Source: Endotrypanum monterogeii
Taxonomy: Eukaryota; Euglenozoa; Kinetoplastea; Trypanosomatida; Trypanosomatidae
Length of the DNA stretch: 64,000 bases
Assembly: GCA_000333855.2 (NCBI GenBank)
Contig: CM007327.1
Coordinates: 109,611-173,610 of the forward strand
Direction: 5' to 3'
This document shows, piece by piece, positions 32,195 to 41,440 of the stretch. Numbering within the stretch: the first letter of the stretch is position 1; every line of letters starts with the position of its first letter. The notes under the pieces were generated by a model, which was not told where the DNA came from, did not search any database, and was given only the letters and a program-made list of their open reading frames with translations. The translations under genes and the position numbers were made by a program.

Positions 32195-33127
32195 CACACA
32201 AAATAATCATAATACCATACTGAGATGGAGGTTTATAGAGGGAACGGGCCTAGGATAGCTGCGAGGTGCGCATACGCGGCCTTCACATTCAACCGAGAGC
32301 AGGTCGCGCAACGCCATCCCCCCCCTCCCCTCCCTTCCTACTGACGCTCTTCTACGGGTGATTGACGATCTGGTAAAGGCGCAATTGGTGCCCCTGACTT
32401 GACAACTGATGTGAGATTTGTGGATTACCGTGTGTCCTTCCCCGCTCCCCTCTCCACATCTTACCGTTGCCTCTGCGCCAACAAGACGCCTCCCATCCAC
32501 ACAAATCAGTGCAGCGAGAGTCAGGGTATAATACGTAAAAAGCGAATGAAAATGGGGAAAGGGTAACAGCTGACAGCCGCTTATTTACATCGAAGACCCA
32601 ACATATATGTATAATATAAAAAAAAAAGACGTCAAGAAGCGAAGCGATGGAGAGGATTTAAAGACGCAATCCGCCCTTTCCCCGCCCCCTGCCCGCTCCG
32701 CCGTGTAGAGAACACTCACACACCCGTCTACGTAGAATTCGAGTCACCCCTGTAGTGTACATCATAAGCGCAGGTGCATGTTCTCACCGACCGCCGTCCA
32801 TCGCTTACTACTGCGATCACGGCTCTCCCGTTCCTCGCCCACCCACCTCGTCTCCGCATGTACGCCATAAAAGCAACCCACTGCGCGGGGTGAAGGGGGG
32901 AGGGAGGGAGCAGACCGTCCGCGAGATGAAGCAGAGGCGGTCTTGGATGTGCAGCCACGGGAAGAGGGGCACAGTGGAGCACGTCGAAGGACAAGGACAA
33001 GTTCCGAGACGAGCCCCCCCCCCCTCCCTCCCCTCTCTCCCTCCCTCCCTTTGTCCACCCTCACTTTTCTCAAAATCAGTACCCCACAGCCGCTATGCAT
33101 ACCCCCTCACACAATTCACGGCAACGA
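31867..33127. other. Intergenic region between the 1,123-residue LRR gene and the coiled-coil gene
   Basis: About 1.3 kb. It holds a GT run (31900-31921), a CA run (32163-32201), and C-rich or pyrimidine-rich sequence at 33018-33060, just beyond the LRR gene stop. No gene or RNA gene is recognised. Confidence 0.65.
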
Positions 33128-36100
33128 TCAAACGCGACGATGGTTGGTCTCCGCATGTAGCTTTGCAATCAGTGTTGGACTCAGGCGAGTCCCTGCCAGA
33201 GACAGAACCTCGATGCGCTTGTTGACGCGCAGTAGTGCGGTGAAGTGTCTCACAGCTGGAAGCGAAATCCCTGGGTTTTGCTCCAAGTACACCTCGCACA
33301 CAGTGAGGTTTGTGGCTAGGACGTAGCACAGCGACTCGGCGTCTGTGTTATCCAAGGACATATTGTTGAAGTACACCACACGGAGGCGGGGCAGGTGCTC
33401 AAGGAGATGTAGCACTGCAACAAATCCGTTGTGCCCCACGTAGTTGGCGCTGAGGTCGATCTCCTCTACCGAATAGATGAACTCCGGCTGCACCGGAAGC
33501 TTGTGCATCAAGTAGCTGTTCGGGCGGCACTGCTGCGCCTCGCAACAGCGGGCGTACACATCACGAAGAGATGGGCCATAAAGTGTGCCGCCCTCCGCTT
33601 CCCGCAGAGCCTGCTGCACGGCAGGGTCTCCCTTACCAATGAGCTCCTCGTAGAGTCTCTGCTGCTCTTGCCTCGCAGCGACGGACGAGTCATCCTTGTC
33701 GTCTGCGGGACGGGGAGTAACGGTCCGACCAGTCGCTGCGTCCAAAGAGTGGGCCGGCGTGTCCATGTCACCGATGCTGTCGATCATGTCGTGTGGTTTC
33801 ATAGTAGAAACCGCAGAGGCGGTACCCGAGATCAGCTGAACCGGTAGGCCCGTGTCCTCAGGCCCCCTGGTGGTGTCCGCCACGCGGAATGGAATCGACA
33901 TGGCGCCGCTGCTGCTCTCGCTCGGACGGCAAACAATAGCGCGGTCTCCAACGCTGTCGCCAATGTCGGAATTCTGGGGAGCGGGTTGGCGAGTGGGGGA
34001 CAGCGAGACTGCTGAGGCTGAAGGCGCGGACTTCATCCCGGAGCTGTCACACAGACTGGCATCCTGATTTTCATCTACAGCCACGCACATGGCTTCCTCA
34101 CCACCACTGGAGTCGTCCTCAACACTAGCGGAGGTGCTTCCGAGGAGGTGATGGATATCATTCACACTAATGCGCGAGCTGCTGTGCACGAGAGAGGAGA
34201 GATCGGCATCCGACTTGCTATACGTCTCCTCATCCAGGGAGCTGACGGCCTTCTCACTGGAGGTCAACGCACACCGGAGCGGCGTCCCCATCGCAAAGGC
34301 ATCGCTTGTGGAGGACCCTGCAAACGCTGAGGCTGCTAATGGTGGTTCCTGTGCTGCTCCAGTATGACAAGCGGCTGCGCCATCCGCGTCGGCAGCTGCT
34401 CGGTATACGCTGTGAGCGTGCAGACTATTGTTCATGTTTGCGATAGACGTAGATCGGTGATTGGACAACACGCCTCCTTCCTCCAGCGACACCAACGCCT
34501 CAACGCTGTCTTGGACGCGACCATCGTCGCATAGCGAAAGGAAGTGCAGGTGACGCTCGCGCGTCGCGGCAACGACACGTGCGTCTCTGGAAGCGAACAT
34601 CGCCGAGTAGGGGCGCGCCTCGGCAGAGGTCGGCATCGAGGATGACGACCCTTTTGTGGCACACCGCGTCGTTGGCGAGGTGGCGTCGCTGCAGTGCGAA
34701 TCCGTGCTGTACGCATGAATGATATCCTCCTTCACCAGGCGTATGTTCCGAGCCCGGTAGCGACTAACGCGCTCACTCATCGCGAAGCTGTTCTGTGGGA
34801 GGTAGTCAATCCCGTTGAGCAGCTGTTGAAATACGTAGAGATGAGAGTCAAAGGCACCACTGCCGGGCTTCGTGAGGTACAGCGCCGTCACACCGAAGTT
34901 GCCCACGAGTGTGGAGGTGATGAGCGCCTTGACCATGCAGCCGAACGGCTCGTGAGTGAAGGTCATGGTGCGCATACGCCCCGTGCGGTTCCCCATGAGC
35001 CGGTTTGTGGGAAGCCCAACGATGTGTGCATCCGGGAATACCTCCGCGACACGGGCTGCCTTGAGCTCGCTGTACTTCTCGGTGGACATCACCTTCGGGT
35101 ACCCCATGCGTGACACCTCCTCGACCTCGATGCACATAATTAAGGTGATCACTTTGTACTTGGAGACACCGGTGATCTCCGCGGCGAGAGTGTCGTCGAG
35201 CAGTTGCTCATGCAAGCTCAGCTCCAGTGTGACGCACGTGATGGACCCCACACCCACCGTCTTCGCCGGTGAGTAGTCGAGGAGGACTCGCATGGGGTAC
35301 AACGGAATCACAAACACGATAGCTGCCTTTTGGTCGATGTACTGCAACTCACCGAAGGCCTCCTGTTGAACGCCGAGCAGCCCTGTCGGCGGTACGTAGC
35401 GATAAGTCAGTTCCACACCGAACTGTGCACGCCCTGGTGTGACGTACACCGGCAGAAGCAACGTTCGCACATACCCCTCCAGTTCCTCGGCATCCGTGCA
35501 CTGCGCGCGAAGCATGTAGGCGCGCTTCCCAGTGATGCATCCAATAACATAGACATATGTTTCCTGCAGCTCGGCGCGATCGTGTAGGGTGTAGCGGAAT
35601 TGGAAGGAGCGGTGGTGGCCGCCTAGGCGATGCTGGCAGCGTAGCTTGTTGCCGATGCGCAGCCGCTTTAGCCGTCTGTCGCCGTCTACGCTGCTGACAC
35701 GGGTATCACGTAGAATAAACTGAACACAGTACTTGCAGAAATGTTTGAGGTTCATTCCTGGCGGAGGGTGGCAATAAAACAGCTCCACCTTCTTCGAATG
35801 CTCAACCCACCACGCGTCACTGTCGATGTGGTCAGCCGCCGCTGCCGCCGCCGACTCGCCGACGGGGTGTGAGTCCGTGAACGAGGGCCGCGCCGCGTGC
35901 AGGGGATTTCCCTTGACTTCGGCAGAACTCGTAGCTAAGCTTTGTCTACTGTCGCCTGTCCACCGCGATGGAGCACCGCCGCCTGGCGAGCTGCTCGTCC
36001 TACTGAGCGGCTTCGGCGATGACTTCACCACCGCTGTCCGGTCAGTGTAGCTGAGAACCGCAAGCATCGGCGTCGAGTCCACCTGTAGAGGCGACCGATC

Positions 36101-36499
36101 GCTCTGTGCCAGCCCCACCGCCGTCTGCTCCACCTCGATAAACCCATACTCCCACTGCGGGGAGCACTGAATACAGAGCTGACCCGCTTGGTGAACGAAT
36201 TGAAGCGCAAACCTCCACTCTCGTCGCATGCCCTCCGCCACACTCTTTTTGCGAGATGGTGATTGCGGAGTGTGTGACGGCGGCGGGGGCTGTAGGGAGA
36301 CGTCTTGACTGCTTGTATATGGTGAATGCGCATCCCCCTTTGACCCAGACATGTGAAATGCCCTTGCCTCGTCCTCTGCGTCGCCACCGGCGGCTGGGCA
36401 CTGCACGTCTGGCACCAGGGGATTTTGTGTCCTTGTCGGCACCGTGCAGAGATCCGAGTCCCTCGAACTACCTTCGGGCTGGAAGGTGGTTGACATCAT
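33128..36499 (-). CDS. Large leucine-rich-repeat protein, probably kinetoplastid-specific
   Basis: A 1,123-residue protein I cannot assign to a named family. The C-terminus (about residues 1005-1123) contains four degenerate LRR units of the RNI type, recognisable from 'EIDLSANYVGHNG', 'VVYFNNMSLDN', 'EVYLEQNPGI' and 'VLSLAGTRLS'. A second ordered region covers about residues 240-570. It is rich in beta-type hydrophobic segments and conserved-looking Cys, Tyr and Arg residues, and its fold is unknown to me. Between them lies a Ser/Ala/Asp-rich disordered linker of about 400 residues. The N-terminal 80 residues are Pro/Ser-rich. No membrane segment or signal peptide is seen. Two adjacent ATGs open the frame; either may serve. 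An AG following a long CT-rich tract lies 89 nt upstream. Confidence 0.8.
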   Translation of the reverse strand: MMSTTFQPEGSSRDSDLCTVPTRTQNPLVPDVQCPAAGGDAEDEARAFHMSGSKGDAHSPYTSSQDVSLQPPPPSHTPQSPSRKKSVAEGMRREWRFALQFVHQAGQLCIQCSPQWEYGFIEVEQTAVGLAQSDRSPLQVDSTPMLAVLSYTDRTAVVKSSPKPLSRTSSSPGGGAPSRWTGDSRQSLATSSAEVKGNPLHAARPSFTDSHPVGESAAAAAADHIDSDAWWVEHSKKVELFYCHPPPGMNLKHFCKYCVQFILRDTRVSSVDGDRRLKRLRIGNKLRCQHRLGGHHRSFQFRYTLHDRAELQETYVYVIGCITGKRAYMLRAQCTDAEELEGYVRTLLLPVYVTPGRAQFGVELTYRYVPPTGLLGVQQEAFGELQYIDQKAAIVFVIPLYPMRVLLDYSPAKTVGVGSITCVTLELSLHEQLLDDTLAAEITGVSKYKVITLIMCIEVEEVSRMGYPKVMSTEKYSELKAARVAEVFPDAHIVGLPTNRLMGNRTGRMRTMTFTHEPFGCMVKALITSTLVGNFGVTALYLTKPGSGAFDSHLYVFQQLLNGIDYLPQNSFAMSERVSRYRARNIRLVKEDIIHAYSTDSHCSDATSPTTRCATKGSSSSMPTSAEARPYSAMFASRDARVVAATRERHLHFLSLCDDGRVQDSVEALVSLEEGGVLSNHRSTSIANMNNSLHAHSVYRAAADADGAAACHTGAAQEPPLAASAFAGSSTSDAFAMGTPLRCALTSSEKAVSSLDEETYSKSDADLSSLVHSSSRISVNDIHHLLGSTSASVEDDSSGGEEAMCVAVDENQDASLCDSSGMKSAPSASAVSLSPTRQPAPQNSDIGDSVGDRAIVCRPSESSSGAMSIPFRVADTTRGPEDTGLPVQLISGTASAVSTMKPHDMIDSIGDMDTPAHSLDAATGRTVTPRPADDKDDSSVAARQEQQRLYEELIGKGDPAVQQALREAEGGTLYGPSLRDVYARCCEAQQCRPNSYLMHKLPVQPEFIYSVEEIDLSANYVGHNGFVAVLHLLEHLPRLRVVYFNNMSLDNTDAESLCYVLATNLTVCEVYLEQNPGISLPAVRHFTALLRVNKRIEVLSLAGTRLSPTLIAKLHAETNHRRV

Positions 36500-36669
36500 G
36501 TGATGGATCCACGGGAAAGGGGGGAGAGGGAGTTACACCAGATTAGAGACGCAAGTGAGGAAGGGGGGAAGCGTAACCTTGCGGTCCCTACGTAACGACA
36601 CGCACAGAGAAAGAGAGAGAAAGAGAGGACCTGAGGGGGGAGATGACACGCAAACCTAGAAAAGGAGGG

Positions 36670-36706
<37 letters not shown>

Positions 36707-37606
36707 TATATGTATGTGTATGGCCCCTAAGGTGGAAAGACAATGAGGAGTGGAGCAGTACAGAGGTATAGAGATGAGAAAATAAGAGAGTGGTCCAGTG
36801 AGCGCTGAAGGTGATGTCCCCGCCACGGCACTGAGTACACAGCGCACACCTTGGGGCACGGGAGAAAAGTATTTGATGAACTATTATATGCATCTATGTA
36901 CGGTGTGTGTGTGCGTGTGTGTGTAAGTGCCTAGGGGAGGGGAGGAGGTTCGCGTCGGCATCACTGATACACGTCGCAGGCCTCCACTCCGTGTGGAACT
37001 AAATAATGATAAGACGAAATGCAGCGAGAACACACGCAGGCGCAAAATGTATGCAGTGCAGGCGTGAAGACTGCCTCTGACGACCGCTTCATTAACGAAC
37101 ATGCATGTGCGATATTTTTTTTTTCTTTCATGTTGAGAGAAATGGGACGGAGTGAAACCTGAGAAGAAATCCAAACCCGTGACACGCGAGTCGCCCGATG
37201 AGCTGCAGCATCACCGTCCCTGCCACAAGAATGAATTTTTTTTTTTCAAAGGCTTCTGGTTGCACTTGGCACACCTCTTAATGATGAGCGCAAGTCATCC
37301 CTGCGTGTGCGAAGCCTTCGCACTGAACAGCAAGAGGATGCGAAACACAAAAAAAAAAAAAAAAGTGCGCACAGGGGCGGGAGCGGAGGGAAAGGGAGAG
37401 GTTATGTGCAGGAAGGCATCAGCGTACTCGCACCGTTAGAAAGAAACTAGACCGCGGCACGATTCAATCAGAGGGGAGAACAGCAGTAGGGAGAGGGGGT
37501 GGGGGAGGTCAACGAATGCAAATGCATGGGGTACCTAGATAAGCACAGCGCCCCACCCCACCCCAGATGTGTCACTCTGTGTCCCACGTACCCTACAAAC
37601 ACATCC

Positions 37607-37638
<32 letters not shown>

Positions 37639-37749
37639 GCCTGAGAGAGAGAGAGTGCTGGGATACAAAAAAAAAAAGGAACAAAAATAAGCGACTCGGT
37701 GGGTCTGCCGCCCACCTTTCCCTCCACCACTTCGACTCGCCGGATATCG
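36500..37749. other. Intergenic region between the GPHR homologue and the large LRR gene
   Basis: About 1.25 kb. It contains a GT run (36672-36705), a second GT run (about 36903-36924), several A/T homopolymers and a TA run (37612-37638). No gene is supported. Confidence 0.65.
36588..36589 (-). promoter_or_regulatory. Predicted spliced-leader acceptor AG for the large LRR gene
   Basis: In transcript sense a CT-rich tract (complement of about 36600-36628) is followed by TAG at this position. The predicted 5' UTR is about 88 nt. Predicted from sequence only. Confidence 0.55.
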
Positions 37750-40245
37750 TTACTCGCCACCGCTGGCGGTGTACACAATGGACGAGACTGCGTCGCGCAG
37801 CACAAAGCAGCGCATAATGATGGCGCCGCAGCACCCGACCAGGAAGCAGGAGTCACTTAAGCGCTGATAGTAATAATACGGAAGCGAGCCCAGCACGGCA
37901 ACAAGCACATTAGAGGAGACGGTGCCAGCCGACGGCGATACCCCGTCGAGCGGGCTCGGCACGATCCCTGGCAGAGACGAGCGCAGCATGACCAGCTGGC
38001 CAATGAAGTAGACACCTATCATCATCGAGAGGCCAACAGAGATCGTCTCTGGCCGGCTGATTGCGGAACCGCTGAAGGACATTGTCACGTGAAAAAGCGC
38101 CAAGAGTGCGCCGCGAACTGAGCTCACCACCATCCATGCGTTCACCACAAGCGCAAGGGCGAGAATGACGTGGGTACTGACCTCAACAGCGGTAACAGAA
38201 AAGGAGACGCCACCTTGGGTGTCGCGTCGGCGCAAGATGAATGCACCCTCCAGCAATGACACGGCACGCGTGACGGGGTCCTGTGTGGATGCCTTGAACA
38301 GCCACAGACTGGCCACCGTTAGCGCAATTTTGATTATCGAGTATACCGCCATGGCCGCCCCAAGGCCTGCGTACCACCGACCCACCCAGGTCGAACCGCG
38401 TTGCGCCTCACGTACCATGGACATCACCTCGCTCATCTGCAGGTACATCGATAGGCTGAGGTAACGTGACGCTGCCGCCTCGCTTCGCAGGGTGCTGATA
38501 CGCGCAGCAGCCCGCTGGCGAGAGAGGGCAGGATTGCCCTCAGTGGAGGTCAGGTTTTTTCGAGGGAGGCAACCATCACGAGAATCCTCTGATGTGCCCC
38601 CAACGAAGACATGGGCAACACTACGAAGCTTCTTCTGACACCACCCCATAGCACTGAGCTCCGCTTGCTCCTGTGCAACGTGTGGCAATGCTGATGAATA
38701 AACGAATCCCGACGACTTACCCAGGTCGCTGTCAGCCCACGATCTATCCTTCAGAGAATAGGCGCCGGTGCCGCTACTCGTGTGAGACCCTGGGTATCTG
38801 GAACAATTGGCGGACAGCGGGGCATCGCAGCTGTCCCTGCCGTACCCTGTCGGCCTGTGCCCTGAGGGATGCAATGGATACCTGGGGGCCAAAGTAGGTG
38901 AGCTGGCAACAGAGAAATTCTGTGGGGAAGACTCCTCATGCAGCACGCTGTATTCGAGCGTGGCAATCTGACGCTGCACTGCCCCGTAGCCGTCCAGCAC
39001 GTATCGAAGCTTCTTGTTGAAGTTCAGCTGCGCCTTTACGAGCTCCTCCTCGCGACCACGCCAGTACATGTAAGGCGCCAGGAACAAACAGGGGGAGGTA
39101 ATGGCAGCGTAGCCGGACAGAAGCCCAATCATCGCCACGCCGACAGTTGCGACACGAGAGGTTACAGCGCAGACGAACGCATGCAATCCTGCCGCTATGC
39201 TGGTGGGAGCTGCGTGCATCGCGTCAGTTACAGGGAATCGGTACCGCGGCATCATTTGCAGCTGCGGCTGTGCAGCCATACCATCGCCTTCGCCAGGCGC
39301 GCCAGCCGTCGTCTCGGCTAAGGGCCCCACGAAGACACCAACTAAAGACTCCGAAACGTCCTCTGCTGGAGTCTTTCTACCCAGAACAGACTCCGTGTGT
39401 GGACGGAAAGGCAGCGGGCCTCGGCTGGATGCAGAGCTCCTCTTCACTTCGATCTCCTGTGGAACATTCAGCACAGCCGCGACGCGGTGCAGCAGTGTGT
39501 GTACATGTCGCACTATCACCATGGGCACCTGCCGCAGCACCTGGGGACTCAGCTGCCCTGTGCGCACCAACCACACGCCGGCGCAGAGAAACGACACCAC
39601 CAGTAAGCCCACCAGTATACCACGCCGTCCTGCACGAAGCCCTCTCGATCTCTCCGTGTCTCCCAAGCCAGCGCTAAAAAAAAACCTTGATGGAGAGCGG
39701 CTGCCAAAGCGACCACTACACAGATTTCCCCCGCCATGGCCTCTCAAGGCGCCCCCGTATCCCTGGACATTCTGTGCTCTGCTGCATCGCCCTACAACGG
39801 CCCTGCGACGACGGCAAAATGTGTGACGAAAAACTGAGAATACGAGAAGGGTAGGACAGATGACCAACACTGTGCTCAGCAAGAGCAGCATCAGCCACAT
39901 GAAAGACTGCGCACTCACCTGGAAAAGTGAATGGGCCAACAACACCATCGATAAGGGCCACGACGCAGGCTTAACGCTTGCGGCTTCGCCACGGGTTTCG
40001 CTGCTCTTGACCGCTGCAACAAAAGCGGGGGAGGCGGAGGCGGAGGTCGTTGTTTGAAGAATTGACGCATCAGCAATGTCCACTAGGACCGCGCTGAAGA
40101 GCGACAGTGACAATGCGAAGGTGTTCGCAAAGCACCACCGCACCGCACTTGCACCACTGAGCGGCTGTACCACCACAAGACGCATGAGGAGCTCGCCAAC
40201 ATAGTAAAAAAAAGCGTAGCTCGCGACCACATACAAGACGCCCAT
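37750..40245 (-). CDS. GPHR: Golgi pH regulator / GPR89 family membrane protein (GPHR)
   Basis: GPHR/GPR89 proteins are multi-pass membrane proteins of the Golgi/ER; the mammalian member is a counter-ion channel for organelle acidification. This 831-residue protein has about ten hydrophobic segments: four in the first 160 residues, one near 220, then two, and a C-terminal cluster. Family signatures are the 'SRVATVGVAMIGLLSGYAA' block near residue 370, in which the serine-glycine turn precedes a membrane span; 'YSIIKIALTVASLWLF' followed by 'DPVTRAVSLL'; and the C-terminal 'LRSSLPG...YYYYQRLSDSCFLV' block, matching the family's 'R(M/S)S(M/L)P...FYHRWFD' region. Human GPR89 is about 455 residues. 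The extra length comes from loops at about 150-360 and a Ser/charged linker at about 430-600. Family assignment is by recalled motif similarity; channel function is not shown. Confidence 0.8.
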   Translation of the reverse strand: MGVLYVVASYAFFYYVGELLMRLVVVQPLSGASAVRWCFANTFALSLSLFSAVLVDIADASILQTTTSASASPAFVAAVKSSETRGEAASVKPASWPLSMVLLAHSLFQVSAQSFMWLMLLLLSTVLVICPTLLVFSVFRHTFCRRRRAVVGRCSRAQNVQGYGGALRGHGGGNLCSGRFGSRSPSRFFFSAGLGDTERSRGLRAGRRGILVGLLVVSFLCAGVWLVRTGQLSPQVLRQVPMVIVRHVHTLLHRVAAVLNVPQEIEVKRSSASSRGPLPFRPHTESVLGRKTPAEDVSESLVGVFVGPLAETTAGAPGEGDGMAAQPQLQMMPRYRFPVTDAMHAAPTSIAAGLHAFVCAVTSRVATVGVAMIGLLSGYAAITSPCLFLAPYMYWRGREEELVKAQLNFNKKLRYVLDGYGAVQRQIATLEYSVLHEESSPQNFSVASSPTLAPRYPLHPSGHRPTGYGRDSCDAPLSANCSRYPGSHTSSGTGAYSLKDRSWADSDLGKSSGFVYSSALPHVAQEQAELSAMGWCQKKLRSVAHVFVGGTSEDSRDGCLPRKNLTSTEGNPALSRQRAAARISTLRSEAAASRYLSLSMYLQMSEVMSMVREAQRGSTWVGRWYAGLGAAMAVYSIIKIALTVASLWLFKASTQDPVTRAVSLLEGAFILRRRDTQGGVSFSVTAVEVSTHVILALALVVNAWMVVSSVRGALLALFHVTMSFSGSAISRPETISVGLSMMIGVYFIGQLVMLRSSLPGIVPSPLDGVSPSAGTVSSNVLVAVLGSLPYYYYQRLSDSCFLVGCCGAIIMRCFVLRDAVSSIVYTASGGE

Positions 40246-40302
40246 TATGAAATAACAGATGATCGACCCCCCCCTCCTCCTCCACTCCCCAGCCGTCCGC
40301 CA

Positions 40303-40304
40303 CT
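40303..40304 (-). promoter_or_regulatory. Predicted spliced-leader acceptor AG for the GPHR homologue
   Basis: A pyrimidine-rich stretch in transcript sense leads to TAG at this position, leaving about 57 nt of 5' UTR. Other AGs further upstream follow equally good tracts, so the choice is uncertain. Confidence 0.35.
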
Positions 40305-40782
40305 ACCAGAGCCAAACGCACAGAAGCACAATGTTTGTGTCAGTTGTGGGGGGATATACAAGAGGAAAAAAGTCACGAGGTGCTAGAGGACTCGCGGAAG
40401 ATAAGAAAAAAGGTGGGAAAGGAATTTCAGGGGGAAATATCAGGCAAAGAGAGGCGCCACCTCCCCTCCTCTGCTAACCACGTCACGCGTGTGCAGAAAG
40501 TAGGTCAGCAACGCCGTTCGATGATACGAGACCGGATCAACAAAATCCAGCATACCCCGCCATGCATAGAACACATACCAAAGGCAGACAGAAATGGCAC
40601 AAGGGTGAAAAAAAAAAAAGGAGGAGGAGGTGGGTGCGCAATGAATATAATATTTCTCAGAGAATCACCGGGCCTCTGCTTTATTCCTTAGTGTATGCAG
40701 GTGTGTGTGTGTCTGATGGTATCGAAGCTCATATATTAAAGCACCCTCTTGTGCATATGCAAAATACGCATCTGGGTTGGGG

Positions 40783-40784
<2 letters not shown>

Positions 40785-40830
<46 letters not shown>
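40785..40830. repeat. GT microsatellite
   Basis: An uninterrupted run of about 23 GT units (CA in transcript sense) in the spacer between the Nudix and GPHR genes. Confidence 0.9.
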
Positions 40831-40831
<1 letters not shown>

Positions 40832-41387
40832 GAGGCCGGAGCGGAGGTTGAGCACTGAGTTACATTGCACATCGAGTGAAAGACGCAGCCACAAACAATG
40901 GACCGCCAAATCCAGAAAAAGGGAATGAGAGAGAGAAAGCGTTGGGCAGGTGAGAGTATGGAAGCAGAAAAACATGACGATAACGGCAGCGCAGCACCCA
41001 CGAAACGAGACAGAGCTCATGATGAGAAAAAAAAAAAGGGGGGGGGGGGCGAGTAGCGCACCTGTCTCGACCCACCGCAGTCCCCTTATCCTGGTCTAGT
41101 CTGAACACACCCTTCCCCCTTCCCGCCGCCGCTGATGCAGACAGGCGTGAAAAGGAAGTATACCGGTGCAATTAAATAATCGGGGCGCGTACACCAGTGC
41201 ACACACTCGTGTACGCCTGCCCTCTTTACCCTATTCCTTCTCCCTCACCCGCCATATTTGGTCATGAGAGCGCAAAACAAAAAAAAAAAAAGTGTGAAAG
41301 CGTCGTTTTTTTTTTTTTCGCTCTTCAATTGTGTCAGAGGGCATCAAAGCAGCATCCGATGCAGATGGATAAATAAATAAATAATAA

Positions 41388-41434
<47 letters not shown>
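41388..41434. repeat. TA-GA compound microsatellite next to the Nudix stop codon
   Basis: About 10 TA units are followed by about 13 GA units. In transcript sense this is a CT tract starting only a few bases after the stop codon at 41441-41443, so the mRNA's 3' UTR opens with a strong pyrimidine tract. Confidence 0.9.
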
Positions 41435-41440
41435 TTGACG

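Larger units (their letters stand above)
40246..41440. other. Intergenic region between the Nudix gene and the GPHR homologue
   Basis: About 1.2 kb. It contains a long GT run (40785-40830), A, G and T homopolymers near 41028-41049 and 41280-41320, and a TA-GA compound repeat (41388-41434) directly beyond the Nudix stop. No gene is supported. Confidence 0.65.
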
